Of a DNA stretch of 64,000 nucleotides, positions 47,501 through 58,000 are shown one piece after another (positions within the stretch are counted from its first letter, which is position 1; each line of letters begins with the position of its first letter). The position numbers were made by a program, and so were the translations under genes. Source of the stretch: Pisaster brevispinus (lineage: Eukaryota > Echinodermata > Asteroidea > Forcipulatida > Asteriidae); NCBI GenBank assembly GCA_023634235.1, contig JAMKCF010000003.1:3438958-3502957 (forward strand), written 5' to 3'. Under the pieces are notes generated by a model, which saw only the letters and a program-made list of their open reading frames with translations, was not told the origin of the DNA and did not search any database.

Positions 47501-50500
47501 ACCCCTTGAGCTCTATTGAAACAAAATAGTGAATCCTCTCTGTGGTCACGAAGATAGATACGTGTTTAGTGTGATAACAAAGAGAATTCGAATTTGGATT
47601 CACACTGCACAGTGTCTGCTTCTTCACAGTGTGTCCACAGTGGGCCAAGTCACAGTGGTGGAGCTTCTACACATTGGCAACGATGCGTGCACACTGTAGT
47701 GATAGTTCTCACAGGCTGACCACTATAGGCAAACACCACTCTTTAAACTACATGTATAGAGTATGATTTCAGACTTTGAAGAGTGCGGCCAGTGACTACT
47801 CTATAAAAAGTCAGATTTAACAATACGAAAAAGTGAAATTGACATTTCCAAAGTTACATCTATCATGTATGTTGTACCTCCTTTTTAATCAGATGCATTC
47901 AACTTGACAAAGAGTTGTCATCGCACTGTTAAAAGTGTTCAATTTGACACTTATGGCTTTAGAGTGTAATGTGGTAGTGATCATATGGGACTTATTTGTA
48001 GTAATATCTTTTAAATATCCGCACTGTTTACTTACACTCTAAAAACATATGGGTCAGAATTAGCAATGTCCATATCCCGTGGTGCTTGACCCAGTTATTG
48101 ATCATATGAACCGAAATCTGTGTCAAAATGACCCAGAAATGGTTGAAATTGATGCAGAATCTGAGTAAAATTCCACTATTGTACCACTTTCCGGGTCAGC
48201 CTGACCTGAAAATGGGTTAGGCCTCCTGGGAAACGAAATACAGGTCACTTCCGACCCGGTTGTGAGGGTGTGTGTGTGTGTGTGTATAAGGACCCAAACA
48301 ATGAGAATTTCGGTGTGCAACATAACATGGTAAAACTATAACAAGACATGCATGTAATTAAGACTTTAGTTCAAATTCAAACCTTTATAAATAGTCCGCT
48401 TTCGCCAGCCATTTTGAACATGTTTGTTTTTGGCACCGAAATCTAAAATGGTGGACAGAGTTCTCAAAGAGTGATTGACAGAAATCTGAATGGGTACTGG
48501 AGGCTTGTGGCCTTTACAATCAGTAAGCTTTCAGATAGAAACTGGTAAACTTTTGCTTCGTTTATTACCGAATTATTATTATTATACCGAATTATATTAT
48601 ATATTATATTGTATTATATTATTGTTGTTTGAGATTCGAAATGAGAGCGACGTGTAGACTGTTGTGACGGTAGAGATAGTCTTATTGGAAGCCTACCTAT
48701 AGATTCCGACTCTATAATGATAGACATGTCAGGTAACTCTCTTCACCTGAACTTTGTCTAAGCAGTTGAAAATATCACGCAGTTCACTAAAACCTTTAAC
48801 TTTGTTGTTTGAAATTCGAAATGTGAGCGACGTGTAGATTCAAATGTGAGCGACGTGTAGATTGAACGTCTGTTGTGACAGGAATCCCGCAGTGATAGTC
48901 TTATTAGAATCCTATAGGTTCCGACTCTATAATGATAGACATGCCTGGTAACTCTCTTCACCTGAACTTTGTCTAAGCAGTTGAAAATATCACGCAGTTC
49001 ACTAAAACCTTTAACTTTGTTGTTTGAAATTCGAAATGTGAGCGACGTGTAGATTCAAATGTGAGCGACGTGTAGATTGAACGTCTGTTGTGACAGGAAT
49101 CCCGCAGTGATAGTCTTATTAGAATCCTATAGGTTCCGACTCTATAATGATAGACATGCCTGGTAACCCTTTTCACCGGATGAATCCGTCAGATCGATTT
49201 CAAGCGTTCATACCCATGGTTAATTGATAATCGTATAGGTTATCCGGGCAATCAACTTTTCAATTTGAGGCCGTGTGTTGCAACTTCATATTGTTTTATG
49301 AGGTTCTGGAACCATCGGTTCACTTGGTGGAAAGGGGCCTCACGAAGGGGAGTCAGCGCTTTCAGCATTTCAATATAGACCTTTCTTTTGTAACGTCACA
49401 GCCCAAGTTTTTGCCAACCCAGGTTGGAAAACTATTTAACCCATAAATGCAAAACAAAAACAGATAACTACAGTTTGTAACAATGTTACACAAATATTCA
49501 AAATTAGTGTTGAATTTATTGGAAACAAAGCAACTGATCATGGGAGGTATTTTATTTAATTAGAAGTTTACCGAAAATGTTGAATTTTGGTTAAAACATC
49601 TGTTATCACTATTGAATGTTTTACTAACATTCGGCGGTCCATGCCAACCAGCGCCGTTTGTTTATCAACAATGGAAAGGTCTATATCGCAATGTACCGTC
49701 GAATAATTTGTCGAAAACATTTTGAATGTTGGCAGCCCTCTTTAAACATAACAGTGGCTTATTGTAGGCAACAATCTAGGCATATTTGTGTGAGCACACA
49801 ATAAATTTGACAGAATTTCAAAAATACTGTCAAATTTGTTGAGATCAGCGTAACTTAGATAGCCTTTTAAACTTGAATTTGCATTTTTTTTTAATGTGAC
49901 CAATGTCACTTTCGTCAGCTTTATAAAACCTATACAAATTATTAAACACATAACAGAGAGCGGCACACTTATCTAATACAAAAGACTTAATATTCTTATC
50001 TTAGTATCTTTGTACATTATGCCACCCTTTTTCTACATTGTCGAACTAATTTATGGACGCATCTTTCACTATTTGGTTTTTATTCGTCAAGCTGTTCAAT
50101 TCATCAGCTGATATTTTGAAGAGCATGATGTGGTTTTCTTGTACGAAATGATGAACTCTGTCATTTACCTATATCTGTATGGCGAATTAGAACGGCTTCA
50201 AAGAAACGAGCATGTGATCTGAATTACAAGGTAACGATTTTATGACACACGGTTGGTGCAATTCATCACGCTGTCATAAAAGTGTTTTATATTAAGCAAT
50301 GAAAAAAACAACCATTGCTTATACACGTATATAATTGCACAGGTGTTCAGGTGCACAATTTATTCATTTGTTTAAGTGTTTGAGAAACTTGGTATTCCTC
50401 AATGACGTTGCCGATCGAATGTTCGTCTCATATCCACATACCGGCAACTCAAGAACTTGATCTCGGGGGCTAAATTTAGGAAATCCCTGATGACATACTT

Positions 50501-52080
50501 AAATGGGTCAGTTGAATGATGAGTAAATGATATTAGTAATGACGGGAGGATTGATGAATGAGTATGTGGGGCACATCATCAGCTCTGGATGAGAAATGTC
50601 TCAATATATAAGAATATTACCTAACGGTACATTTCGCGATCAAAGGCTTTGCTCTGGGTGCGAAATGAATAATAGTAATACTACTATAGATTCATATAAT
50701 TTTATATCCAGACGCTAGTGGTGCTCCAAACATTATTACCCCTGGTCGCTGGGCCATTTAGTTCATTCATTAAAACCATCTAAACACCATTGTGAGTCTG
50801 TGCTCCCAAATATGTAGCACACCAAGCTAAACCAATCGCAAGAACCATCTCTGCCCTAACACCCATTTACCCCTGGGTGAAGAGAAGCAATTATAGTTAA
50901 GTGTCTCGCCCAAGGACACAAGTGTCATGACCGCGGTTCGAATCCACTCCCTATAATGACTCAGCCACCAGAAATTGAGTCATTTGCACCAAAACGCCCG
51001 GCCACGACACGCCAATTATGTTATACCTCAATGATGGGGAATTTTAATTGATTACGACGTGCAAAATTAGTATCCAACCAATTTAAAAGAGATATAACAT
51101 TGACTAGAGAAGATATATAATTATCTTCATAATCTTTGACTGTGAGAAGACTTGGGTCTGTTAGGAAATAATTTGATAGAAGCCACTAATTATCCGTAAC
51201 TTAAGTGTGAAGTATATTATGAGTGCATTATAATTATCATAATCAGATTATATCAAAGACTGGCATTCCGTTAGTGATTTAATACCTTACTTTATAATAT
51301 ACATATAAATTATTATGTATAATATCTATTTGCTTGAACCTTGCAATAATATATTAGGAGCCATTTTTGTCCACTTTAAACTCATACTATATCTAAAATT
51401 TTATCATTCCATTACCAATTAAAAAAAAAACCGCCTAAAGCACGTGGCCAAAACTGGTAGTTGTCAAATACCAGCATTCGCCCTTTGTCTGACCCAACAT
51501 ATACATGAAATAACAAACACGTGAACGATTCAGCTCAATCATTCAATGAAGTAACGAGGAAGTAGTAAAAGGTTCATCACTGCAGTTTTTACTGTTTCAC
51601 ATCTGATTTTTGACTTGCGAGATCAGCAATTGTTTTACTCATTTCTCAGAATAGTTTCAAGGTAATTTTCCACTGTATCTTTATACCATTTCAATTATTT
51701 GTAAATCTGTGAACATTTATACTCACAATCTAAACAATGTTATGCACCCCCTTCAAAGGGAGAGATAACAAGAAAAATAAATAAAACAAAAAGTAAAAAT
51801 ATCACTATTTGAACATCTACTTTTTAGATGGCGTTTCCCGTCAGGAAATGATAACAGGGGGAAATAACTCATGGAAACCTAGAGGCTTCTCTAGGTTTCA
51901 ATAGAAGCACACCCAGTATTATGAGATGAAGCCGACTTACCACGTCTACTATCTGCGAAATTGCGAGGCTGAAATTGATGTAAAGCTTGTCCAGGGCGCC
52001 CTTGACCGGTAGCGCCAATCTACTGTACCCTTCAAAGAGGAATTCCTGAAGTCGTTCTTCTCCAACAGACGCATCTGACT
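38383..52080 (-). CDS. Nicotinic acetylcholine receptor alpha subunit (exon 1 not found)
   Basis: Seven minus-strand exons (52080-51941, 46099-46055, 45275-45166, 44726-43837, 42896-42741, 39184-39036, 38526-38383) join in frame to 544 residues plus TGA. Features in order: N-terminal helix; loop [10 protein letters not shown]; loop A Tyr in PDILIYN; Cys-loop C-x13-C (C132-C146 of the in-window protein); loop B FGSWTY; loop C YLCC with adjacent cysteines, which marks an alpha subunit; M1 with [10 protein letters not shown]2 with EKMSLC; M3; a long cytoplasmic loop; and M4 after [12 protein letters not shown]. It resembles the vertebrate alpha2/3/4/6 group most ([23 protein letters not shown]). 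It should form a cation-permeable acetylcholine-gated channel, since the -1' Glu is present. M2 has Trp at 13', Gln at 20' and Arg after it. Exons of 45 and 110 bp match the classic nAChR exons 3 and 4. The signal-peptide exon is missing. Confidence 0.95.
38527..42740. other. nAChR introns between exons 6, 7 and 8
   Basis: Two introns (38527-39035 and 39185-42740) surround exon 7. They hold G- or C-rich simple sequence near 38,800-38,870 and at 39460-39474. Nothing else coding is recognised. Confidence 0.6.
39036..39184 (-). CDS. nAChR alpha exon 7 (end of cytoplasmic loop)
   Basis: It follows TTTGAATTGCAG and ends at ATAAGG|GTAAGA. It encodes a variable part and then [20 protein letters not shown], the amphipathic MA helix that precedes M4 in Cys-loop receptors. 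Confidence 0.88.
42741..42896 (-). CDS. nAChR alpha exon 6 (cytoplasmic loop)
   Basis: It follows TTTTATTGCACACAG and ends at AGTCCAG|GTATCT. It is an open frame of 52 codons: ERNGD, a Gly-Ala run, then Ser/Thr/Pro-rich sequence ending RRTSP. It has no domain, as expected for the variable M3-M4 loop. It is placed by phase, splice sites and position, so it is less certain than the conserved exons. Confidence 0.8.
43837..44726 (-). CDS. nAChR alpha exon 5 (Cys-loop, M1-M3)
   Basis: This 890-base exon follows TTTTTTTCGACCGCAG and ends at ACATCAG|GTAATC. It holds the Cys-loop, loops B and C with the Cys-Cys pair, and M1, M2 (44228-44290) and M3, plus the start of the cytoplasmic loop ([22 protein letters not shown]). 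Vertebrate genes often also carry this as one large exon. Confidence 0.96.
45166..45275 (-). CDS. nAChR alpha exon 4 (110 nt)
   Basis: It follows TTCTTCACGCAG and ends at AATAA|GTAAGT. It encodes [16 protein letters not shown] ... [10 protein letters not shown], with the loop D Trp and loop A Tyr. The 110-base length equals vertebrate nAChR exon 4. Confidence 0.95.
45276..46054 (+). mobile_element. nAChR intron 3 holding a LINE fragment
   Basis: Near 45559-45600 the plus strand reads [14 protein letters not shown] and is then broken by a stop. W-R-W-A-G-H-x-A-R is a hallmark near the C-terminus of RTE/Jockey-like LINE ORFs. Sequence to about 45,770 continues as degraded LINE. It is inserted antisense to the receptor gene. 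Confidence 0.6.
46055..46099 (-). CDS. nAChR alpha exon 3 (45 nt)
   Basis: It lies between TTTACCACACAG and AAACAG|GTAAAA and encodes [15 protein letters not shown]. The 45-base length and phase-0 ends are those of vertebrate nAChR exon 3. Confidence 0.93.
48625..49164 (+). repeat. Tandem repeat, two identical 215-bp units plus a diverged partial unit
   Basis: 48735-48949 and 48950-49164 look identical base for base. A shorter diverged unit (48625-48734) precedes them. Each unit contains a short internal doubling of TGTGAGCGACGTGTAGATT. The same 67-codon minus-strand ORF occurs in both units and is a by-product of the repeat. Confidence 0.9.
50705..51012 (-). mobile_element. SINE with a tRNA-Ser/Leu-like head, minus strand
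   Basis: On the minus strand GGCGTGTCGTGGCCGGGCG, ATTTCTGGTGG, GGATTCGAACCGCGGTC and CCTTGGGCGAGACACTTAAC follow the order of the element at 4183. The body continues with GGGTAAATGGGT and GGGGTAATAATG. The distal end is approximate. Confidence 0.75.
51941..52080 (-). CDS. nAChR alpha exon 2
   Basis: It follows CTTTTTGTGCGCAG and ends at GACGTG|GTAAGT. It encodes [20 protein letters not shown] ... [11 protein letters not shown], the N-terminal helix and first strand of the ligand-binding domain. It needs one base from an upstream exon, so a signal-peptide exon must exist further right. Confidence 0.9.
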
Positions 52081-55000
52081 CTGCGCACAAAAAGGATAAA
52101 AGGATAAAACATTTTCTGTAATTTTGTTAAGTCTTTTTGAGACGCCACACTTCAATGTCGGAGTCTATTCTTGTGGTATCAATGTGGTGCTTCATAATTA
52201 AGGAAAGACGCACGTGTTTTGACCCTGGGAAGCGAAGGCATGACTTGCTTGATGAAATCACTCACAGAAACCTAACAATTGTCGAAATTGTGCAACTCTC
52301 AGCTGTGGCTGAATTTGTATTTTCTCTTCAGTAAAGAAGAAGAAGAAGAAGGGGAAAGAAACAAGCTGGAAGAAAAAGGGGAAAAAAAACAACCCAAAGC
52401 AAAAACAAAAACGACGTGCCTTTTCTCCCGGGTTGCAGGACTGTGACGTTGAGGAGGCTTTAAAAATGCCTACTGTACCTGAACCCTCCTGGGATGAAGC
52501 GAGCGATTGAAAAGCGGTATTAATTTCTAGTGCATCTTAAACATTCATGTGTTTTCCATCTTACATGTGCCCTGGAATAAATCTTGCAGCCCTTCTGTCG
52601 CATTTTGCGCCACAATTGAAGGGGTGAACCTGACAGGGTCTAGGGAGTTGGTTAGTAGTGAGAGCTGTTTCGATGAAGAATAAGTTAACCAGTAAAGTAA
52701 TTGAAGCAGCTGGAGTCTTAAAGTAGAGTTGGGATAAGCTTTGAAAAATAGTCTAAATAAAAATGAAATAGAGGTAGAAGAAAAGTACGTAGAGAGCATC
52801 GTTATACTGATGTCAGTCATTGTTAAGAATCGCCATTTGATATAATTTTTAAAAGATTCGGCCAAGCAGAATCGCACATTACAATCAGGTGATAAACATA
52901 AGTATTCTTGCTGTTTACAAGCTGTTCAATGTGAATCATATCTGAAACATCTGTTGAAATCACACGGCATTCACTACAAACTATTACAAAATATGAATTT
53001 GCTAAAAAAAAATTCACTATCACAAAGTTTATTCAAACGCCTCATTATTTTTGGTTTTATAAGTAAAGCATCAGTTTGCACTGAATGGAATTGGAGCTTT
53101 TATTTCAACGATTTGGGAACGTAGATTTTATTCAGTGGGTAAGGCACTCCCGGTCTGAGCAACGGGCAGCCATTTTGTTTCATGATCAAAACACTCTGTA
53201 AACAATGGAAAATGGTATGTTCTCCTAATGTAAAATTAATAGAATAACCATATGTTAACGTATCAAAATGTGACAAGAGTAGATTCGCTGATGGAAGTTT
53301 CTACGAGCAGACTTGCAGCATTTTATACTTATTAGCCGATCAACGTCCAGTAATAATATTGGGCGCAAATGCACGTCACAGCGGCATTCGTCTGTGTATT
53401 GACCCCGCATCTCCAAGGGAATTATTACAAATATCGGTAGGCATTTCAAGAACTTTGGTTCCCTTTTCCAACTATATAGTGTTCCCTTTCTTATTGACCT
53501 CCGCCACGGGGGGAACTCCACTCCGTCAATTCCGGGTCCATCCCTGGCAGGATCTAGTTACAATTCCCCGTGAAGTACCGTTCTCATCTCGTACAGTACT
53601 CCAGGACCATTCCTCATCGCAATCTCGTTTTCTCTTCTTCTTCTTCTTTGGCGCTGGCCCTCCAGAAATATCAGCTTTCATTCTTCCTCGAGATAGAAGA
53701 AAGCACGGCTTGGTTATTGACAAACCGGCTGCATGCATGTCTGGACTATGGGTAATTTTGTTTTGGGAGTGAGGTTGCAATTCTCTCGGTTTTTGCACCT
53801 GGGAATTATGCCTATGAAGTATATCAATCAGCTTTTTTGAAGCCGAATGGAAACTTTTTTGGATCTTTTTTTCTCTTGACATTATCTTGATTAATATTCC
53901 ACAGTCCCCTCTTCAGTACACTGCACGTGCGTGCAAGAATGAATTGCCTGCCTTAGCCAACAAGGACACTAAAAGGGTCCGAACTAATGACGTCACGCTG
54001 ACTAACCCGTCCATACATTGTAACAAAACGACCATTTGACAAAACTGACCACCATCCATTCTTTGATGTGCATTTTAATTCGTGCTTTATTGTATACACT
54101 GGAACTTACCTCCTGTGTCTTTTTTTGTTTACATGTAAGGGCATGAAAATGGGGCAATTGTTGTTCAAGAGTGGAAACTATTCCATCGTAAATTCAAACA
54201 GAAAGGGGAAAGTGTTTTTATATAAATAACAATTGTCGATCTGTGAACAAAACTGCAGTCCAATATATTCTCTCTCTTGGCGGTCCATGATGCATCGTGT
54301 GTCAATTAAAAAAATTAAATTGAAAAATAAAATGAAAATCCCACTCTTTTTCTCAAAATATATTGACCCAAATTTTAATGAAACTATCACAGGTTTAGAG
54401 TATGTGACAACATGTAAAAAAAAACTGCTGATAAGAAAATATGTTTTCGCACTGCAATGACTTTACACTGACTTTAATTTTCACATTTTCGCTGCAGTTT
54501 CTGTCTACCGTTAACTGAGCTTCCGTATGCATTTTAATTCCTCCGAAGGAAACAAAACTGAAAAAATAAAAACACTTGTTTTCGTACGGGACTTTATTTC
54601 ACAGTTCTTCGAGAAGGATTCCTGCTCGTGATTGAGCCGCATGCAAATTTGTTTGGTGAGCACTCCAATTTTTCGAAGCAAGCTTTTATTTTCTTCTTCG
54701 TTAAGTTTAATTCTCTGGGGGGGGGGTGATAATGTATCTGAGAGACTCTTATTAGCAGCTGCCTGAAATGAATTGGCTAGCTCAGTACAGGAAACTGGCT
54801 AACCTGGGCCTAAAGACGAATCAATCATTCTGGTTTAACATTTCTGCGTGGTTTATTGAGCGGATTGTAACAGTCATCGCAAACCAATTCTCCACGGCAG
54901 ACCGACACCATGCGCGGTTTTCACTCTTCAAATTGACGTCGCTCACCCCAGGGGCGCATTTTGGTTTCCCGTGTAAGGAGGTGGGGAATAGAGCGAAAAG

Positions 55001-58000
55001 TTGTGGACTCGACCGTGATGAATGAAAAGAGTTGGTGTTTAATAATTTTAAAAAGAACAGTCGGTTGGCAGTCATTGAATGATTATTTTATTGTAGAGGT
55101 ATTTTTAATGTTCATAATTCAGTAACTTGGTCAAAGTAAAGTATAACATTACCGTTATCCGTGGACAGAGGCTAGTGAATAAGTGTGGCGTCTCGCCATT
55201 TTATTATTTTTTTTGCAGACAGTGGAAATAATTTGCTCGTAATTACGACTCGGAAGAAACATTAAGCTTCCGTTAAACGGGATTACGTTTGTGCTGGCAC
55301 ACGGAATTACGTTTATGCGTCAAACGGAATTACCCTTGCTGTGTGCTGGGTAGATACTTGTTTTTCTGTAGACTTGCTGTGGTTGTGTGATTCTAAGTGA
55401 GAGTGACAGGTAGTAAACCCCTCCCCCGATTGGTTCCCATGAGGCTTTACCGTCTTCCTCTTTTCCTTGACTTTCAAACAAATCTTCTTTTAAGCAAAAC
55501 AACAGAAGCCGCCCCCCCCCCCTGGAGGACTTTCACTTTCGAATAAATCTTACAGTGACTGTATCTGTGTACAGCATGTATGACGACTCTGTTTTAGCAT
55601 TACCCCCACCCCCACACGTCGGTTTGCCACTACCAACAGCAGATTGACTGTGGACTTTACAATAAATGACAAATTATGAAGGAGTACATAAACATGGGCA
55701 TACAACTGTAATCTAATTTAAAATGCTGTATCATCAATTTTCATTATGTTTGTATGCTTAAGGGTATTTCTAAAAGAAGATTGTTGAAATTTCTGACCAC
55801 AAAGACTTGCCACTTGATAATATTGTTTTCCTTTTTATCTTGCAGCAACGTCCCCCAGCACGTGCGTGATATTTGCTTCAATTTAGCGCAAGCGCACGGC
55901 AAGTCTCGGTGCACTATCACAACAAACTACGCATATCCCTTAGCTTTTAAATATACACTTGATACCCAAGCAAAGTATTAATTTACATCATACTTGGGGC
56001 ATTAGACCTCTCGGCGTTTGCTTTTACAATCGATCACGGGGGCTTTCCCCCGCGGTGCTTTTCACCCCCGGACCGGAACGGCTGGCTGCGGTGAATTCAC
56101 ACGACCGAGTCACTGTCACGAAAGCCCAACCGTATTTTGCTCCCTTTCCCCGGGCACGCAAACACGGTGAAGATTAGGAATGACACACCAAACCTGGTAC
56201 CGGAGATTCTGATTTGATTATAGACGTAATGAGCCCTGTGGCTGGTAACAGAGTCTATACAAGCAGTCGATGGGTGAATGGACTGCGTACACTGGGATTA
56301 AAGCTCTGGCAAATTTCCTGGTAAACGAACATTATTCACTAAACACATACAATTTTCTTCACAGCAAGCAAGAGCAAGACACTAAATTTCAATAGAAACA
56401 AAATACCGATTCAAAAGATAACTAGTGCATATTAAGTTTCTTTTGAAAGTTTGTTTTATACACACCCATTATTTTCTTATGTATATTTTCTAGGTTAAAA
56501 TAACAGCACATTGACTCGACAACCAGTTTTACGGCGCAAATTAGAACGTGAAGGTTCCGAATCGGTTAATGAGGTCGTGCCACGCCCTCCGCAAGAAGAA
56601 CTAAATTAAAAACCGTTCAAGAAACGCAACGCCCACAAAACAGCCATATTATATCTACTTATTATTTACTCTGACCGATGCAATCGTTGTCTACAAGTTA
56701 GCTAACTTGTGTGTTTGTTGTGTTGATCAAGGAGGACCTTGGCTCTCGTCCGATGCTTATATGTGCGAACGTTTATGTATGTTTTTCGATTTGAAACAGC
56801 AACATCTGTCAAAGTTCGTTCAGAGAAAACAGTTTTAACGAAACATATTTTTAGTGAAAATCAGGCCATGCAATGTTGAAGTTTTTGTTGGCTTTGGTGG
56901 CTGATCGTCGTGATCTCTCGTTCCTGGTCGGTAATGTTTGGTCATGCAATGGTCTAATTAGTGAAATGTTTTTGTTTAATTTGTGTGTTTACTGCATACT
57001 GGGAGGATGTGAATACATGAACTCTGCTTTATAAAACAATGATGGATCATACATATAACAGGTTTTGACATGACTTGACCGAGATTGACTTTAAATCTGG
57101 CCATTCAATCCCCTGTTGCCATTGACTAACGAGCAAGGCCCAGCTGCTGTCACGCGTAGTCTCCTCCCCATGCATTCATGAAGCTTGAGATGCACCCTTG
57201 TTAATTACCCCCAGACGCCGTGCTAAACTGTTATTTTATGATACGACGGTTATGTCGGGAGGTATGTTACACAGTATTTGAGCATTCTCGGGGCAGGTGT
57301 TGATCTCAATAGATCCTTGACTATCTTAGTTTGTCTTTCTTCGTGTCATCTTTTTTTTTCATCACTGTGACCATCATCTACGTTGTGATAAAAAGCAAGA
57401 CATTTGAATAGTTACAATGATCAGAGACAGGACATTTATATGTCTTTTTAATGGATATAGGAGTTTGCCAATGAAGGTCTGCCGCCCGGGTGTTAAAAAT
57501 AAATTACTTTTTATCCTCGGTACTTGGCAGGCTGGTATCATCAATAAATTGTAGCTGTAAACATGTCACACTAGGACATCTAGAAAAATGACCCGTCTTT
57601 CTAGTTTGATCATCATTCTGTTCAGTTCATTTCATCACAGTGTTCACCCGAGGATTTTAAGTAAGAGGGACCGAATGGCGTGATGACAAACCGAGTACGT
57701 TCTCTGTTTGAAATCATGTACACAACCAATATGAAGTTTGAACAATGTGGTGGAGTGAACAGTTAACAAGTTTTTCTATTTACTGGGTCGACAAATATAA
57801 TGTCTAGCCTTGTTACAAATTTAAAGTAGCTGGTTGGGGCGGGAGGTAAAACAAACTCTGCAATTCACCGTCAACCCCAAACGTGTTCCACTGGAACCGG
57901 TATCCCGTCATCCCCGTAACTGCATTACGGGTTCACAGGTCACACGCCACGCTAAATTTAAACCCGGGTCAACTTACGTTCTCCCACGCACTGTGTCACA

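Larger units (their letters stand above)
46100..51940. other. nAChR intron 2 (5.8 kb)
   Basis: This large intron includes a TG microsatellite near 48,268-48,286, an AT-rich TTATTATA stretch near 48,575-48,625, the 215-bp tandem repeat, and a minus-strand SINE near 50.7-51.0 kb. No exon is seen. Confidence 0.65.

Noticed and set aside
47600..48290. Possible DNA transposon remnants (CACTGTTAAAAGTGTTC, repeated GGGTCA)
   Set aside because: Short internal repeats only; no terminal repeats or coding remnant could be defined.
48758..49176. Two identical 67-codon minus-strand ORFs
   Set aside because: They are the same frame in two identical units of the 215-bp tandem repeat, not a gene family.
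52545..52877. Hydrophobic 110-codon minus-strand ORF just upstream of nAChR exon 2
   Set aside because: The only donor-like site in frame (GTCAG|GTTCAC) gives the wrong phase, and the sequence is not leader-like overall.
53526..53882. 118-codon Lys-rich minus-strand ORF
   Set aside because: The basic run comes from a CTTCTTCTTC simple repeat read on the other strand; no domain or splice context.
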